The notes: generated by a model from the letters alone, not told the origin. A stretch of DNA of 7,465 bases from an uncultured Asticcacaulis sp. (GCA_946480525.1 CAMLLA010000204.1:1-7465), one strand, 5' to 3'. Numbered from the stretch's first letter, positions 1 to 6,945 are shown. Translations and numbers: made by a program.

Positions 1-1817
1 GGCTCAGATTTATCGTCGAGTTCCAAAACATCAGCCCCTGCGTTCTTCGCCGCCAGCCTGGCGCGGGACATTTCAGCATCAGACCGAACAAAGATAGCGA
101 CTTCGCAAAGGTCTATTCCGTTGCTGACGCGTTCCTTGATCCATGCCGCCACCCCCTCATTTTCAGCATCCGGAGTAGGATAGGTTTGGACATCGGGAGC
201 TGGGCCGTCGAAAAGGGAGACAGTGCCCTTCCGGCCTTCCATATTCCCGTCAACATCGCTGACCGACGGCGGCAACAACTTATCCGCCATCGACCTAATT
301 TGCTGGGAAGTGCGATAGTTGATCCGAAGTGTGGACGAACGGCCTCGCACATCCAAACCCAGCGCCTTCCATGAGAAGGGTTGTTGAAAGATCCGCTGTC
401 CGAGGTCGCCGGCGAGAAAGAGGGCGTTACCATCCACGCCTACGGCGGATGCCAGGAAACGCGCCTCAGGCACACCTAAATCTTGCGCCTCGTCAACTAT
501 GGCAAAGTCAAAAGCGCGCTTACCCGTCGGCTGGAAATGATCCGTCAGTCGGCCGAAGACATCGGCCCAAGTCACAAGGTTTCGATCGATCAGCGCAGCC
601 CGCAACTTTTCGAAAATCGCCCACAGGGTTTCTCGCTGCTTGCCGCCGATCCGAGTCTTCCGGCCAAGGCGCGTCACGTCGCGATAGGCGTCCCAGTCCC
701 GAAGCTGCCATGCATCTACAACCTCAGACCATTCATTGAACAAAAAGGTAGCGGAAAATTTATGTCCTTCCACTTCCGATGCTGCTTTGACAAGCAGGTT
801 GCGCACTTGCGCCGCCGAGGCCAAATTGGGTTGCCCGAAAATGGCGGTATACAGATCATAGCCGACGGCGGAAAACGCCTTGACGGCAATCCGGTTCGTC
901 AGCGCCGGGTCGTGCCCGGCCAACAAAGCCAGGCGACGCGCCAGGGCATTGGCCAGCCCTTTTGAAAATGTTGTCAGCAGGACTCGCGCGTCCGACTGGC
1001 TTCTCGCCAGATGGACAGCGCGGTGCAGCGCCACAATGGTCTTGCCGGTGCCAGCCGAGCCTGAGACGCGCACGGGGCCGACAAACGACTTACTGACAAG
1101 CGCTTCCTGCGCCGGATGAAGGAACACCGCCCATTTGTCCCAAGGAAAGTCGAGCGCAAGCTGCAAGTCCTCAGAACTGGCAACCAGCTTGAAACGGCGT
1201 TGGGAGTCGGGATGCGCGAACGCGTCAACCGTGTCGGGTGTCTCAACAGGGGCTTCAGGCGTCTCGCCGACGGCCATTTTGAGCAGAGCCTCTTGGGCCT
1301 CCTGTGGCAAGTGGGCGATGACCTCAAACAAGGTGTCTTCGGTCGCGCCGCGCACGTCATCAACCCAGTCTTCCGGCACGCCAAAAGCCATGATTTCGAA
1401 CTTGCGCAGATTATCGAACAGCTTGGGTTTTGCAGACTTGGCAGGTTCGCTGGTCTCTGGACGCTGATAAATTTCTGCGTCCTCGACACGTTCCCTTATC
1501 TGCACAAGCTGCATCGCGCCCGTTACTGGGTGGCGATCCATCCGGCGCTTTTCCGCCCATTTGTATGCGTCGTCATGATGATCGACATAGGCGAGCAGGA
1601 AGCTCGACGCCGTCTTGTGGATGATCAGCCTGATGTCGGCATTGACGCGGACCGACCAGAAATTGTCATCCTTGCTCTTGTCAATCCGATGGAACGAAAG
1701 CCCCGGCGCCGACGGGTTCATTTGTAGATCAAATGCGGTAGTCTTGACCGCCTTCTGCTCTTGCGCCGTCAGCCGAGCCAATCCAGCGGTAAAAGTGTCA
1801 GCTATCCTGAATTCCAT
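1..1817 (-). CDS. UvrD-type superfamily 1 DNA helicase with N-terminal RelE/ParE-like domain (3' end beyond window)
   Basis: One minus-strand frame is open from ATG 1817 through the left edge, giving 605 residues without a stop; the C-terminus is missing. Residues 1-90 look like a RelE/ParE toxin-fold domain (SVRVNADIRLI at 55-65, then AYVDHHDDAYKWAEKR at 76-91). Residues 110-230 form a linker containing FGVPEDWVDDVR. The helicase core follows: Q-motif-like HPAQEAL 234-240, Walker A GSAGTGKT 253-260 (K259), motif Ia near LLTTFSKGLAN 280-290, Walker B VDEAQD 441-446, motif III GDLGQ 470-474, motif IV NYRT 500-503. Motifs V and VI would lie off the edge. Superfamily 1 enzymes of this type are ATP-driven 3'-5' DNA translocases or unwinding enzymes, acting in the cytoplasm. 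The start is firm: an in-frame TGA lies just upstream and GAGGG sits 9 bases before ATG. It is the last gene seen in the operon, 36 bases after the 383-residue gene. The RelE-like domain is a fold-level impression; toxin activity is not implied. Confidence 0.9.
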   Translation of the reverse strand, partial: MEFRIADTFTAGLARLTAQEQKAVKTTAFDLQMNPSAPGLSFHRIDKSKDDNFWSVRVNADIRLIIHKTASSFLLAYVDHHDDAYKWAEKRRMDRHPVTGAMQLVQIRERVEDAEIYQRPETSEPAKSAKPKLFDNLRKFEIMAFGVPEDWVDDVRGATEDTLFEVIAHLPQEAQEALLKMAVGETPEAPVETPDTVDAFAHPDSQRRFKLVASSEDLQLALDFPWDKWAVFLHPAQEALVSKSFVGPVRVSGSAGTGKTIVALHRAVHLARSQSDARVLLTTFSKGLANALARRLALLAGHDPALTNRIAVKAFSAVGYDLYTAIFGQPNLASAAQVRNLLVKAASEVEGHKFSATFLFNEWSEVVDAWQLRDWDAYRDVTRLGRKTRIGGKQRETLWAIFEKLRAALIDRNLVTWADVFGRLTDHFQPTGKRAFDFAIVDEAQDLGVPEARFLASAVGVDGNALFLAGDLGQRIFQQPFSWKALGLDVRGRSSTLRINYRTSQQIRSMADKLLPPSVSDVDGNMEGRKGTVSLFDGPAPDVQTYPTPDAENEGVAAWIKERVSNGIDLCEVAIFVRSDAEMSRARLAAKNAGADVLELDDKSE

Positions 1818-1826
1818 CGTAACCCG

Positions 1827-1831
1827 CCCTC
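1827..1831 (-). promoter_or_regulatory. Shine-Dalgarno site of the UvrD-like gene
   Basis: GAGGG on the minus strand lies 9 bases before ATG 1817. Together with the in-frame TGA just upstream of it, this fixes the helicase start. An out-of-frame ATG overlaps this site (1831-1833) and would read only 11 codons before stopping inside the helicase gene. Confidence 0.55.
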
Positions 1832-1853
1832 ATTTTTACAGGTACTATGCCTA

Positions 1854-3005
1854 CTATCGTTTTCCATTTACGCGACCAAGTGCCGACAGTTTTTTAACCA
1901 TATCCGCACGGCTAAGGGGCTCTGACTGTTGTGAGTCCACTTTTTCAAAATTTTTGGCTACAGATTTTATCGCGGTTCCAGTTTTCTGCTTATTGGAAAC
2001 CGGCAAGCTTCTTTTATCGAAGAGAATTTTCAGTAGAGCCGCAGCAAGTTTAGGCGTCCATTTAGCCCCAGACGCGGTGGCTACGTTGTCTGAATTCAAC
2101 TTCATGGCCACATCACGCGGCTTACGAATACCCTTTTGGGCATAGGATTTTACAGTTCCCCTTAAGCGCTCAATGAATGCGCTTAATAGTCCCCGCTGGG
2201 GCATGAAGTGCTGTCGGTTTGCCGCATCTACATTCTCAAATAGAAGACTTTGCAAAAGACTTTGCTTTGGGGAAGGTTTCTTTATACCGTTTTGCATGTC
2301 TAGAGCAGGTGGATGCTGCGCCGCCTTCTTTGCAGATTCGGCTAACTTTTCGTCGATATCGTCTCCATTACAGAAACGAATTTCCGCCAGAATTTCCTTA
2401 ACAAAATAGGAAAAAACATCTGCTTTCGCGCTAATAAAGTCTCCGACAGCGATTAGTGGTTCAGTTGAAAAGCATACAATGTCGGCTTTTTCGTTGTGAT
2501 CAGAATCGAGATATTCGGCGCGAATAAGACTTTTTCTGCCTTTGCGTGTGACGCCAACAATAGTCATCAAGGCCCAAGCTAACTCTGATCGTGAACCGAG
2601 CACTTTTGCTTTAAAGAGGCCGGTTATATTCCCCGCAGCTATTAATTCCGACAGTTCACCCTTTTTCCGTACTGTCATGGCGCCATACGCCGGCGTCGCA
2701 GTTGAAGGGCGATATCGAGGATTATCTGTGCAGGGATGTTTGGGCCAGGGCGGCCCTAAGTCATCAAAGTAAACTTTACTACCGCTTTGATTGGCATAGA
2801 AAAAAACAGCCAAGCCACAAACCGGACAGGAAGCATTAGGATTTACAAAACACGCTTGCGGGGTCCTGGCGTTACATCTTTTCAGCAGCGACTTGGCATC
2901 GGCAAAACGCAAGGCGCTGGCGTAGTCGACCTGAGCATCACCAAAACGCCCGCCGCCAACACACCATCCACATCCGCATCCGGCATAATGATTATAACCT
3001 GTCAC
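1854..3005 (-). CDS. Cys-rich zinc-ribbon-like protein with C-terminal recombinase-like helical segment, function unknown
   Basis: 383 residues from a GTG start. The N-terminus carries a cysteine knot-like stretch, GCGCGWC (C10, C12, C15). Further cysteines are C44, C52, the CPVC pair C60/C63, and HPC at 90-92. The segment CPVCGLAVFFY...KVYFDDLGPPWPKHPC looks like a zinc ribbon that I have seen in uncharacterised proteobacterial proteins. The middle (about 110-215) has no motif I know. Residues 296-330 (KPRDVAMKLNSDNVAT, then SGAKWTPKLAAALLKIL) resemble the helical 'Recombinase' domain of large serine recombinases, the part that binds DNA, but there is no N-terminal serine catalytic domain. 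The tail is Lys-rich. A DNA-binding adaptor is a reasonable inference, not shown. GC is low: five sampled 60-base rows give 47%. The gene ends with a double TAG and is followed by the helicase gene; it lies 26 bases after the HTH-like gene. Start: GTG 3005 gives the expected GYNHYAGCGCGWC N-terminus, but the frame is open further upstream and the ribosome site is poor. Confidence 0.75.
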   Translation of the reverse strand: MTGYNHYAGCGCGWCVGGGRFGDAQVDYASALRFADAKSLLKRCNARTPQACFVNPNASCPVCGLAVFFYANQSGSKVYFDDLGPPWPKHPCTDNPRYRPSTATPAYGAMTVRKKGELSELIAAGNITGLFKAKVLGSRSELAWALMTIVGVTRKGRKSLIRAEYLDSDHNEKADIVCFSTEPLIAVGDFISAKADVFSYFVKEILAEIRFCNGDDIDEKLAESAKKAAQHPPALDMQNGIKKPSPKQSLLQSLLFENVDAANRQHFMPQRGLLSAFIERLRGTVKSYAQKGIRKPRDVAMKLNSDNVATASGAKWTPKLAAALLKILFDKRSLPVSNKQKTGTAIKSVAKNFEKVDSQQSEPLSRADMVKKLSALGRVNGKR

Positions 3006-3031
3006 GACCCACCATGATTGACCTGTGACAG
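2999..3031 (-). promoter_or_regulatory. Inverted repeat spanning the GTG start of the 383-residue gene
   Basis: CTGTCAC at 2999-3005 and GTGACAG at 3025-3031 are perfect inverted 7-base arms separated by 19 bases. In the transcript the downstream arm contains the GUG start codon, and the loop holds the GGUGGG that is the nearest purine-rich ribosome-site candidate. A 7-base hairpin could therefore mask initiation. Alternatively the DNA repeat could be an operator; the right arm also lies in the small palindrome CTGTGACAG at 3023-3031. Arms of this size arise by chance several times in a window of this length, so only the position makes it notable. Confidence 0.3.
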
Positions 3032-3253
3032 TTACGGCTTGAGCACGACATACCGTGCCAAGTGAATGCCTTTTCTAATTTCTGTGCCGTAGCTTTGCGA
3101 AATGCCTGCTCTCATAACAATTTCAGCTAACGGCATTCCCTCCAACTCGCTTGCATATCTTATCCCAAACAGGTGGACCTGAGCCACTTGCTCCCCGGCA
3201 GGGGCAGTCCCATACATATTTTTCAAAATATCAGCAGCTTCGGAAATTGTCAT
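3032..3253 (-). CDS. Small HTH-like protein, putative DNA-binding
   Basis: 73 residues, ATG start at 3253 with a strong AGGTGAGGGG ribosome site. The N-terminal helix (MTISEAADILKNMYG) is followed by VHLFGIRYASELEGM. Residues 42-66 (LAEIVMRAGISQSYGTEIRKGIHLA) fit a helix-turn-helix: helix, AGIS turn, recognition helix. I have seen short proteins of this pattern (start with an ILKxMY helix, then HLFGIKYA, then an HTH-like end) in accessory regions of many bacteria, generally annotated only as HTH-like. It may be a transcriptional regulator of the cluster or a DNA-binding subunit. It lies 40 bases after the 275-residue gene and 26 bases before the Zn/recombinase-like gene, and it shares their lower GC. 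No ligand-binding domain is present. Confidence 0.75.
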   Translation of the reverse strand: MTISEAADILKNMYGTAPAGEQVAQVHLFGIRYASELEGMPLAEIVMRAGISQSYGTEIRKGIHLARYVVLKP

Positions 3254-3257
3254 TTAG

Positions 3258-3267
3258 CCCCTCACCT
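3258..3267 (-). promoter_or_regulatory. Strong Shine-Dalgarno site of the HTH-like gene
   Basis: AGGTGAGGGG on the minus strand ends 4 bases before ATG 3253; its AGGTG part is 9 bases from the start. It is the best ribosome site in the window and supports the small protein being real. Confidence 0.6.
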
Positions 3268-3274
3268 AGGTAGA

Positions 3275-3303
3275 ATTTTACACGTATCTCGTCCTAAAAC
3301 CAA
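3275..3303 (-). promoter_or_regulatory. Possible internal sigma-70-like promoter before the HTH-like gene
   Basis: On the minus strand TTGGTT (3298-3303) and TAAAAT (3275-3280) are separated by exactly 17 bases. The -10 matches 5 of 6 consensus bases, the -35 only 3 of 6. Transcription would begin near 3268, inside the small palindrome ACCTAGGT (3264-3271), giving a leader of about 15 bases. It overlaps the end of the 275-residue gene. It would let the HTH-like and Zn/recombinase-like genes, which differ in GC from their neighbours, be expressed on their own. AT-rich matches of this quality are common by chance. Confidence 0.25.
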
Positions 3304-4121
3304 GTCGCGGAACGTGGGTCGCGGGTGCCCAGCATATAGACACCCGAGTGAACGTCGATAAGGCTCCAGCCCACAAGCTGCTTGCAAAGTTCCGCCAGCA
3401 AATCATTGTTTTCGTAGATCACGCCTGGCTCGAATGCGGCATCATCTAGCGGGCTTCCTACTGGCGCCTTGCTCAAAACTCCCACTCGGAACAAAAGCAT
3501 GAGGCCCGCGAAAATGGGGCCGCCAGGCGGTAACATCGGCGGCGGAGCTAAATGGGTTGCGGCTAATTTAGGTTGCGCAAACAAAGCGGTCATGAACATG
3601 GCGGTTGCATTCCAAGCGCCCATGTAAGGCGGACGCTCTTTTGGGCTCAATATAGGTGACAACCATCTGTCTTGCGCACGCGCCAATTGTTCGAGGGTCG
3701 TCGGCAATTGATCGGGCATCGTTACCTTGTTGAACAGCATATGAGCGCTAGAAAGCGATTGCATAATGGGTTCGGGACCGCGCTCCAGATGGAATGATTT
3801 GGCGAAATTGAGATTTGGCGTATTCCAATCCGAAAGCACGTTCACAACGGCCTCGGAGAATGCGAGTTCAAGTTTTGCCAGGTGGCCCCAGGATAGCGCG
3901 ACGGCGAAGCAAACGAACCAAGGGTTCGCATCCGGCAGCGATTTCAGGTGCGTTGACATTTCGTGCACTGCGATTTTGTTAATCGACTGACCACTGTCAC
4001 GTAGAAGCTCTAAAACCTTGCCGCGCGCGGGGCCGCCCTTCACGCCGCCGCCCTTTTCACAGAGCTCGTTGAAGGTCTTCTGAGTGTCGTTTACGGGTTT
4101 GCCGACAAGTCCCTTCATCAC
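3294..4121 (-). CDS. Unrecognised protein of about 275 residues, coupled to the methyltransferase
   Basis: I do not recognise this protein. It begins GTG-ATG immediately at the methyltransferase stop (TAGTGATG), so translation is probably coupled. GTG 4121 gives 275 residues; ATG 4118 gives 274 and has GAGG at the better 7-base spacing, so ATG 4118 may be the true start. Residues 1-60 are basic and glycine-rich at 24-34 (GGGVKGGPARG), with a helix that could touch nucleic acid (GKVLELLRDSGQSINKIAVHEM, 34-55, HTH-like at best). Residues 67-97 and 200-216 are hydrophobic (FVCFAVALSWGHLA; GPIFAGLMLLFRVGVL) but contain charged or polar breaks, so I do not call membrane segments. A Pro-rich stretch (LAPPPMLPPGGP) lies at 191-202. 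No catalytic signature, cysteine cluster or Walker motif is visible. Its position directly after the methyltransferase suggests an accessory subunit. Confidence 0.75.
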   Translation of the reverse strand: MMKGLVGKPVNDTQKTFNELCEKGGGVKGGPARGKVLELLRDSGQSINKIAVHEMSTHLKSLPDANPWFVCFAVALSWGHLAKLELAFSEAVVNVLSDWNTPNLNFAKSFHLERGPEPIMQSLSSAHMLFNKVTMPDQLPTTLEQLARAQDRWLSPILSPKERPPYMGAWNATAMFMTALFAQPKLAATHLAPPPMLPPGGPIFAGLMLLFRVGVLSKAPVGSPLDDAAFEPGVIYENNDLLAELCKQLVGWSLIDVHSGVYMLGTRDPRSATWF

Positions 4122-6943
4122 TAAGCCTCAAAGACCTTCATGACTTCGTCGCCCAGGTGGTTGATGACCTTGACGGCTATGCGGCCGGATTTGGGTTTGG
4201 GGAACGGACGCGACGTATCGCTGTACAGCGTCTCCCAGGCTTCTTCGTCGATTTCGGCCTTGAGTGAGGTCTTCAGCGCCTTGTAGGGATCATTGGCGCC
4301 CAGGAAATAGGCGTGGCGGACGAAAAAGCTTTCTTCGTTATAGTCCGTATCAAGCATCCACAGCGCGATGCCGTCGGTGCCTTCAGACAGGACTTCGCCG
4401 GATTGCGGTTTGAAGACATCGACGCCCGCGACTTGAACCTGAATCTGGCCGTTTCCGGCATCGAGCAGCTTGATATCGGGCTCGCCGAAGATGACGAACA
4501 GATTGCCGGCGCCGGTTGTTTTCAGGTCCTTGGCCATTTGCAGGTCGGGGTTCATGCGGGCTTTCAGGACAGGCACCCGCCCAAGCCGTTCGAACTCTGA
4601 CGAATGGGCGTCATAGTTGTAGGCGCAGGCTATCAGCACGTCAAAACCCGCATCCCCGGCCTCACGCGCGGCGGCAACCAGATCGGGGCGCGACACGGTG
4701 CCGAACTCAGGCCCGACGAAAATGCCCGCCTTCTTTTCGGTCTCGCCCTCCATGTAGCGACCTTCGGCGCAGATATAGCTACCCGGCCAACTGACCAGAG
4801 AGGTAAAGGTGATCCTGTCGTCCTTGTGCGCCTGCTGGACACCGGCAGCCTTCAGGTTTTCGACAATCATGCTAGCGAAGTCCTGAACGCGGTCGAAGGT
4901 GTCGCCGTCTTCCGACACGCCCATCGGGTCGATCAGTTCATCGTCCCAGTCGACGGCCAGAGTGCGGTGAGGCGAAAGGCTTTCGACCGTGAAGGGCCCG
5001 GCGACACGGACCTTGCCCTTATCGGGATAGGGCTTGTCGTAGAGATATTCGAACTCGGCCTTGGCCGCGATCGAGGCGTCGATTTCTCGCTGGCGGGCGA
5101 TGCGGGCGTCCCAGAACGCGGCCAAAGCCTGTTTGGCGACGGCCGGCCAATTGGCGGGCGCGTCGCGCGGGATTTCCCATTCCATAAAGCCGTTGACCGG
5201 GGCCATTTCACCGGAGGGCAGCTCCACGTCGGCTGTCGCGTTGAAATCGATCTTCCCACCGGCGCGGCCGCCGGTTTCGACCTTGAACGGCGTGGAATGG
5301 CCTGACAGAGCGGCATTGAGCGCCGACCGGGCCGCTTCGACGGCGGGTTGTAGCCGCTCCCAGATGACGTCGATTTCACTATTGTTGGCGATGGATTTCA
5401 GCGTGATATGCGGCACGCGCTCATAGACAAAGCCCTGGCGGATGCTACCGGTAGTGGTGGCGGATTTGGGCACTGAGCGGGTGATCTCGGCTTCCTTCTG
5501 CTGGCCTTCGGGGCTGTCGGCCAGCAGGTAATAGGGATAGCGCGCGCCCATCAGGCGCGAGCGGGCCAGGGCGATGGCGACACGCGAGGTGTCGATGGTG
5601 ATCCAGCGCCGCCCCCACTGTTCGGCGACATAGGCCGTGGTGCCTGAGCCGCAGGTGGGATCGAGCACCAGATCGCCGGGGTCGGTGGTCATCAGGATGC
5701 AGCGTTGCAGTATAGAGGTGTTCGTCTGAACCACGTAAATAATGCCTGCAGCACCTGCTAGATCAGTCCAGACATTGTTTAGTTTCTGAATGCTGAAGTC
5801 ATCGAGAAAACGAAGATAGCGAATACTGGCCCCGCTTAGCATAACGCGACCCGCCTTGATTAACTTCGAAAAACCGTCGGCTCCTGTTGTCCAATATCTC
5901 TTCTCCGGCCGAAACACTCTTCCTCGGAAAGGCACTGGAAAGTCCCCGGGGGGGCGAGATGACGTCAGCGTGGTTAGCTGAAATCGCTTTCCGTCCTCGT
6001 TAGTTTTCGAATAATCTCGATCAGCAGAACCTGAGTCCTCTTTCGATTTGTAAATTTGCCGATATTTCATAGACTCCAATGTTTTGGCATACCACAAGAT
6101 TACATCGCAAACATTTGGCAGAAAACTGCTTGGCTGGTCACCTGTTTTCTGGACCGTGATTTCAGATACAAAATTCTCTTCCCCGAACACCTCATCCAGC
6201 AGCGCCCGTACGCGGTGGACGTTCTCATCGCCGATCTGCACAAAGATGCTGCCGCTGTCGCTCAGCAGGTCGCGCGCTACGGTCAGACGGTCGCGCAGAT
6301 AGGTCAGGTAGGAATGGATGCCGTCCTTCCAGGTGTCGCGAAAGGCGCGCACCTGCTCCGGTTCGCGCGTTACATGACCCTTGTCGCCGTCCTTGACGTC
6401 GCGTGAGGTAGTGGACCACTGGAAGTTGGAGTTGAACTTGATGCCGTAAGGCGGGTCGAAATAGATGCACTGTACCTGCCCGCGCAACTCTTCGCGCTCG
6501 GCTAAAGACCCCATGACCGACAGGCTGTCACCTGAGATCATCCGGTTGGCCCAATGCTGGTCATGCTGATAAAACTCGGTCTTGGCCTCCATATCTGGCA
6601 GGCCGTTGAAATCGGCAAACATGTCGATTGTGCCGGCAGTTGGTGCCGCGGCCGCCCGGCGCGCTTCAGTTTCGCGCTTCAGGTCGTCGATCAGAACGCG
6701 GGCATGTACCTTTTCCTGAATATAGAGCGGCGGCGCCTGAACGATCAGGTCGGACTGATCCTGCTGATCTTTTCCGCGCCACACCAGTTGTGGGTCCAGA
6801 TCGCGATTGCGCCGCGCATATGCAATTTGGACTGGCGTCTTGTCTTCCTCACGCATCAGGCTTTCGAACTCAGCCGTCGGAATATTCCGCCGCGTCGCGT
6901 CCGTGTGCTTTAAGCTGTCAACTTCCAGCGATTTTTTGGCCAT
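4121..6943 (-). CDS. Adenine-specific DNA methyltransferase, type III Mod-like, with long C-terminal extension
   Basis: 940 residues, ATG 6943. It should transfer a methyl group from SAM to N6 of adenine (the exact base is inferred from DPPY). Motifs: MISGDSLSVM 135-144, catalytic DPPY 163-166 in YFDPPYGIKFNSNFQ, and SAM-binding DPTCGSGT 428-435 followed by WITIDTSRVAIALARSR 447-463. The order catalytic-then-SAM is that of beta-class and type III Mod enzymes. Residues about 255-410 lie between the two motifs and are the presumed target-recognition region; their GC is strikingly low. The region 470-940 is a large extension not found in classical Mod proteins of about 650 residues; it includes KAGIFVGPEFGTVSRPD (738-754) and a Rossmann-like stretch FDVLIACAYNYDAH (767-780). 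I have seen this layout in methyltransferases paired with a helicase-type restriction subunit, but none is in the window. The gene starts 2 bases after the DUF262 stop, with GGAG 11 bases before ATG, and overlaps the next start by one base. All catalytic residues are present. Confidence 0.93.
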   Translation of the reverse strand: MAKKSLEVDSLKHTDATRRNIPTAEFESLMREEDKTPVQIAYARRNRDLDPQLVWRGKDQQDQSDLIVQAPPLYIQEKVHARVLIDDLKRETEARRAAAAPTAGTIDMFADFNGLPDMEAKTEFYQHDQHWANRMISGDSLSVMGSLAEREELRGQVQCIYFDPPYGIKFNSNFQWSTTSRDVKDGDKGHVTREPEQVRAFRDTWKDGIHSYLTYLRDRLTVARDLLSDSGSIFVQIGDENVHRVRALLDEVFGEENFVSEITVQKTGDQPSSFLPNVCDVILWYAKTLESMKYRQIYKSKEDSGSADRDYSKTNEDGKRFQLTTLTSSRPPGDFPVPFRGRVFRPEKRYWTTGADGFSKLIKAGRVMLSGASIRYLRFLDDFSIQKLNNVWTDLAGAAGIIYVVQTNTSILQRCILMTTDPGDLVLDPTCGSGTTAYVAEQWGRRWITIDTSRVAIALARSRLMGARYPYYLLADSPEGQQKEAEITRSVPKSATTTGSIRQGFVYERVPHITLKSIANNSEIDVIWERLQPAVEAARSALNAALSGHSTPFKVETGGRAGGKIDFNATADVELPSGEMAPVNGFMEWEIPRDAPANWPAVAKQALAAFWDARIARQREIDASIAAKAEFEYLYDKPYPDKGKVRVAGPFTVESLSPHRTLAVDWDDELIDPMGVSEDGDTFDRVQDFASMIVENLKAAGVQQAHKDDRITFTSLVSWPGSYICAEGRYMEGETEKKAGIFVGPEFGTVSRPDLVAAAREAGDAGFDVLIACAYNYDAHSSEFERLGRVPVLKARMNPDLQMAKDLKTTGAGNLFVIFGEPDIKLLDAGNGQIQVQVAGVDVFKPQSGEVLSEGTDGIALWMLDTDYNEESFFVRHAYFLGANDPYKALKTSLKAEIDEEAWETLYSDTSRPFPKPKSGRIAVKVINHLGDEVMKVFEA
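4126..4129 (-). promoter_or_regulatory. Ribosome site of the 275-residue gene within the methyltransferase end
   Basis: GAGG on the minus strand lies 7 bases before ATG 4118 but only 4 before GTG 4121. It favours ATG 4118 as the actual start and sits in the last codons of the methyltransferase, consistent with translational coupling. Confidence 0.45.
5701..6180 (-). other. Low-GC segment coinciding with the methyltransferase target-recognition region
   Basis: Direct count over these 480 bases gives 223 G+C (46.5%). The adjacent 60-base rows give 65% (6181-6240) and 67% (5641-5700). The segment encodes residues about 255-415, between DPPY and DPTCGSGT, where type III Mod proteins hold the target-recognition domain. 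The reading frame is intact. The segment includes a run of seven C on the coding strand (5948-5954) within codons for R330-P331-P332-G333. The simplest reading is that a recognition module of foreign origin was recombined into a conserved methyltransferase frame. Confidence 0.7.
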
Positions 6944-6945
6944 GG

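Noticed and set aside
974..1489. 171-residue minus-strand ORF
   Set aside because: It is the helicase read one frame off; Ser/Arg-rich and low in complexity, as such shadows are.
1116..1727. 203-residue plus-strand ORF, with others at 483-965 and 880-1119
   Set aside because: Antisense shadows of the helicase gene, whose motifs are all in one minus-strand frame.
1..1817. Frameshifted or decayed gene, suggested by many short ORFs in different frames
   Set aside because: Translation in the frame of ATG 1817 runs 605 codons to the edge with no stop and with motifs correctly spaced.
1818..1853. Promoter in the gap before the helicase (TGTAAAAAT)
   Set aside because: The -10 match is only 4 of 6 and no -35 at proper spacing is convincing.
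3264..3271. 8-base palindrome ACCTAGGT as an operator
   Set aside because: Arms do not extend further and 8-base palindromes are frequent by chance; mentioned only with the weak promoter.
4604..5305. 233-residue plus-strand ORF
   Set aside because: Lies fully antisense to the methyltransferase; high-GC codon bias opens antisense frames, and it shows no family motif.
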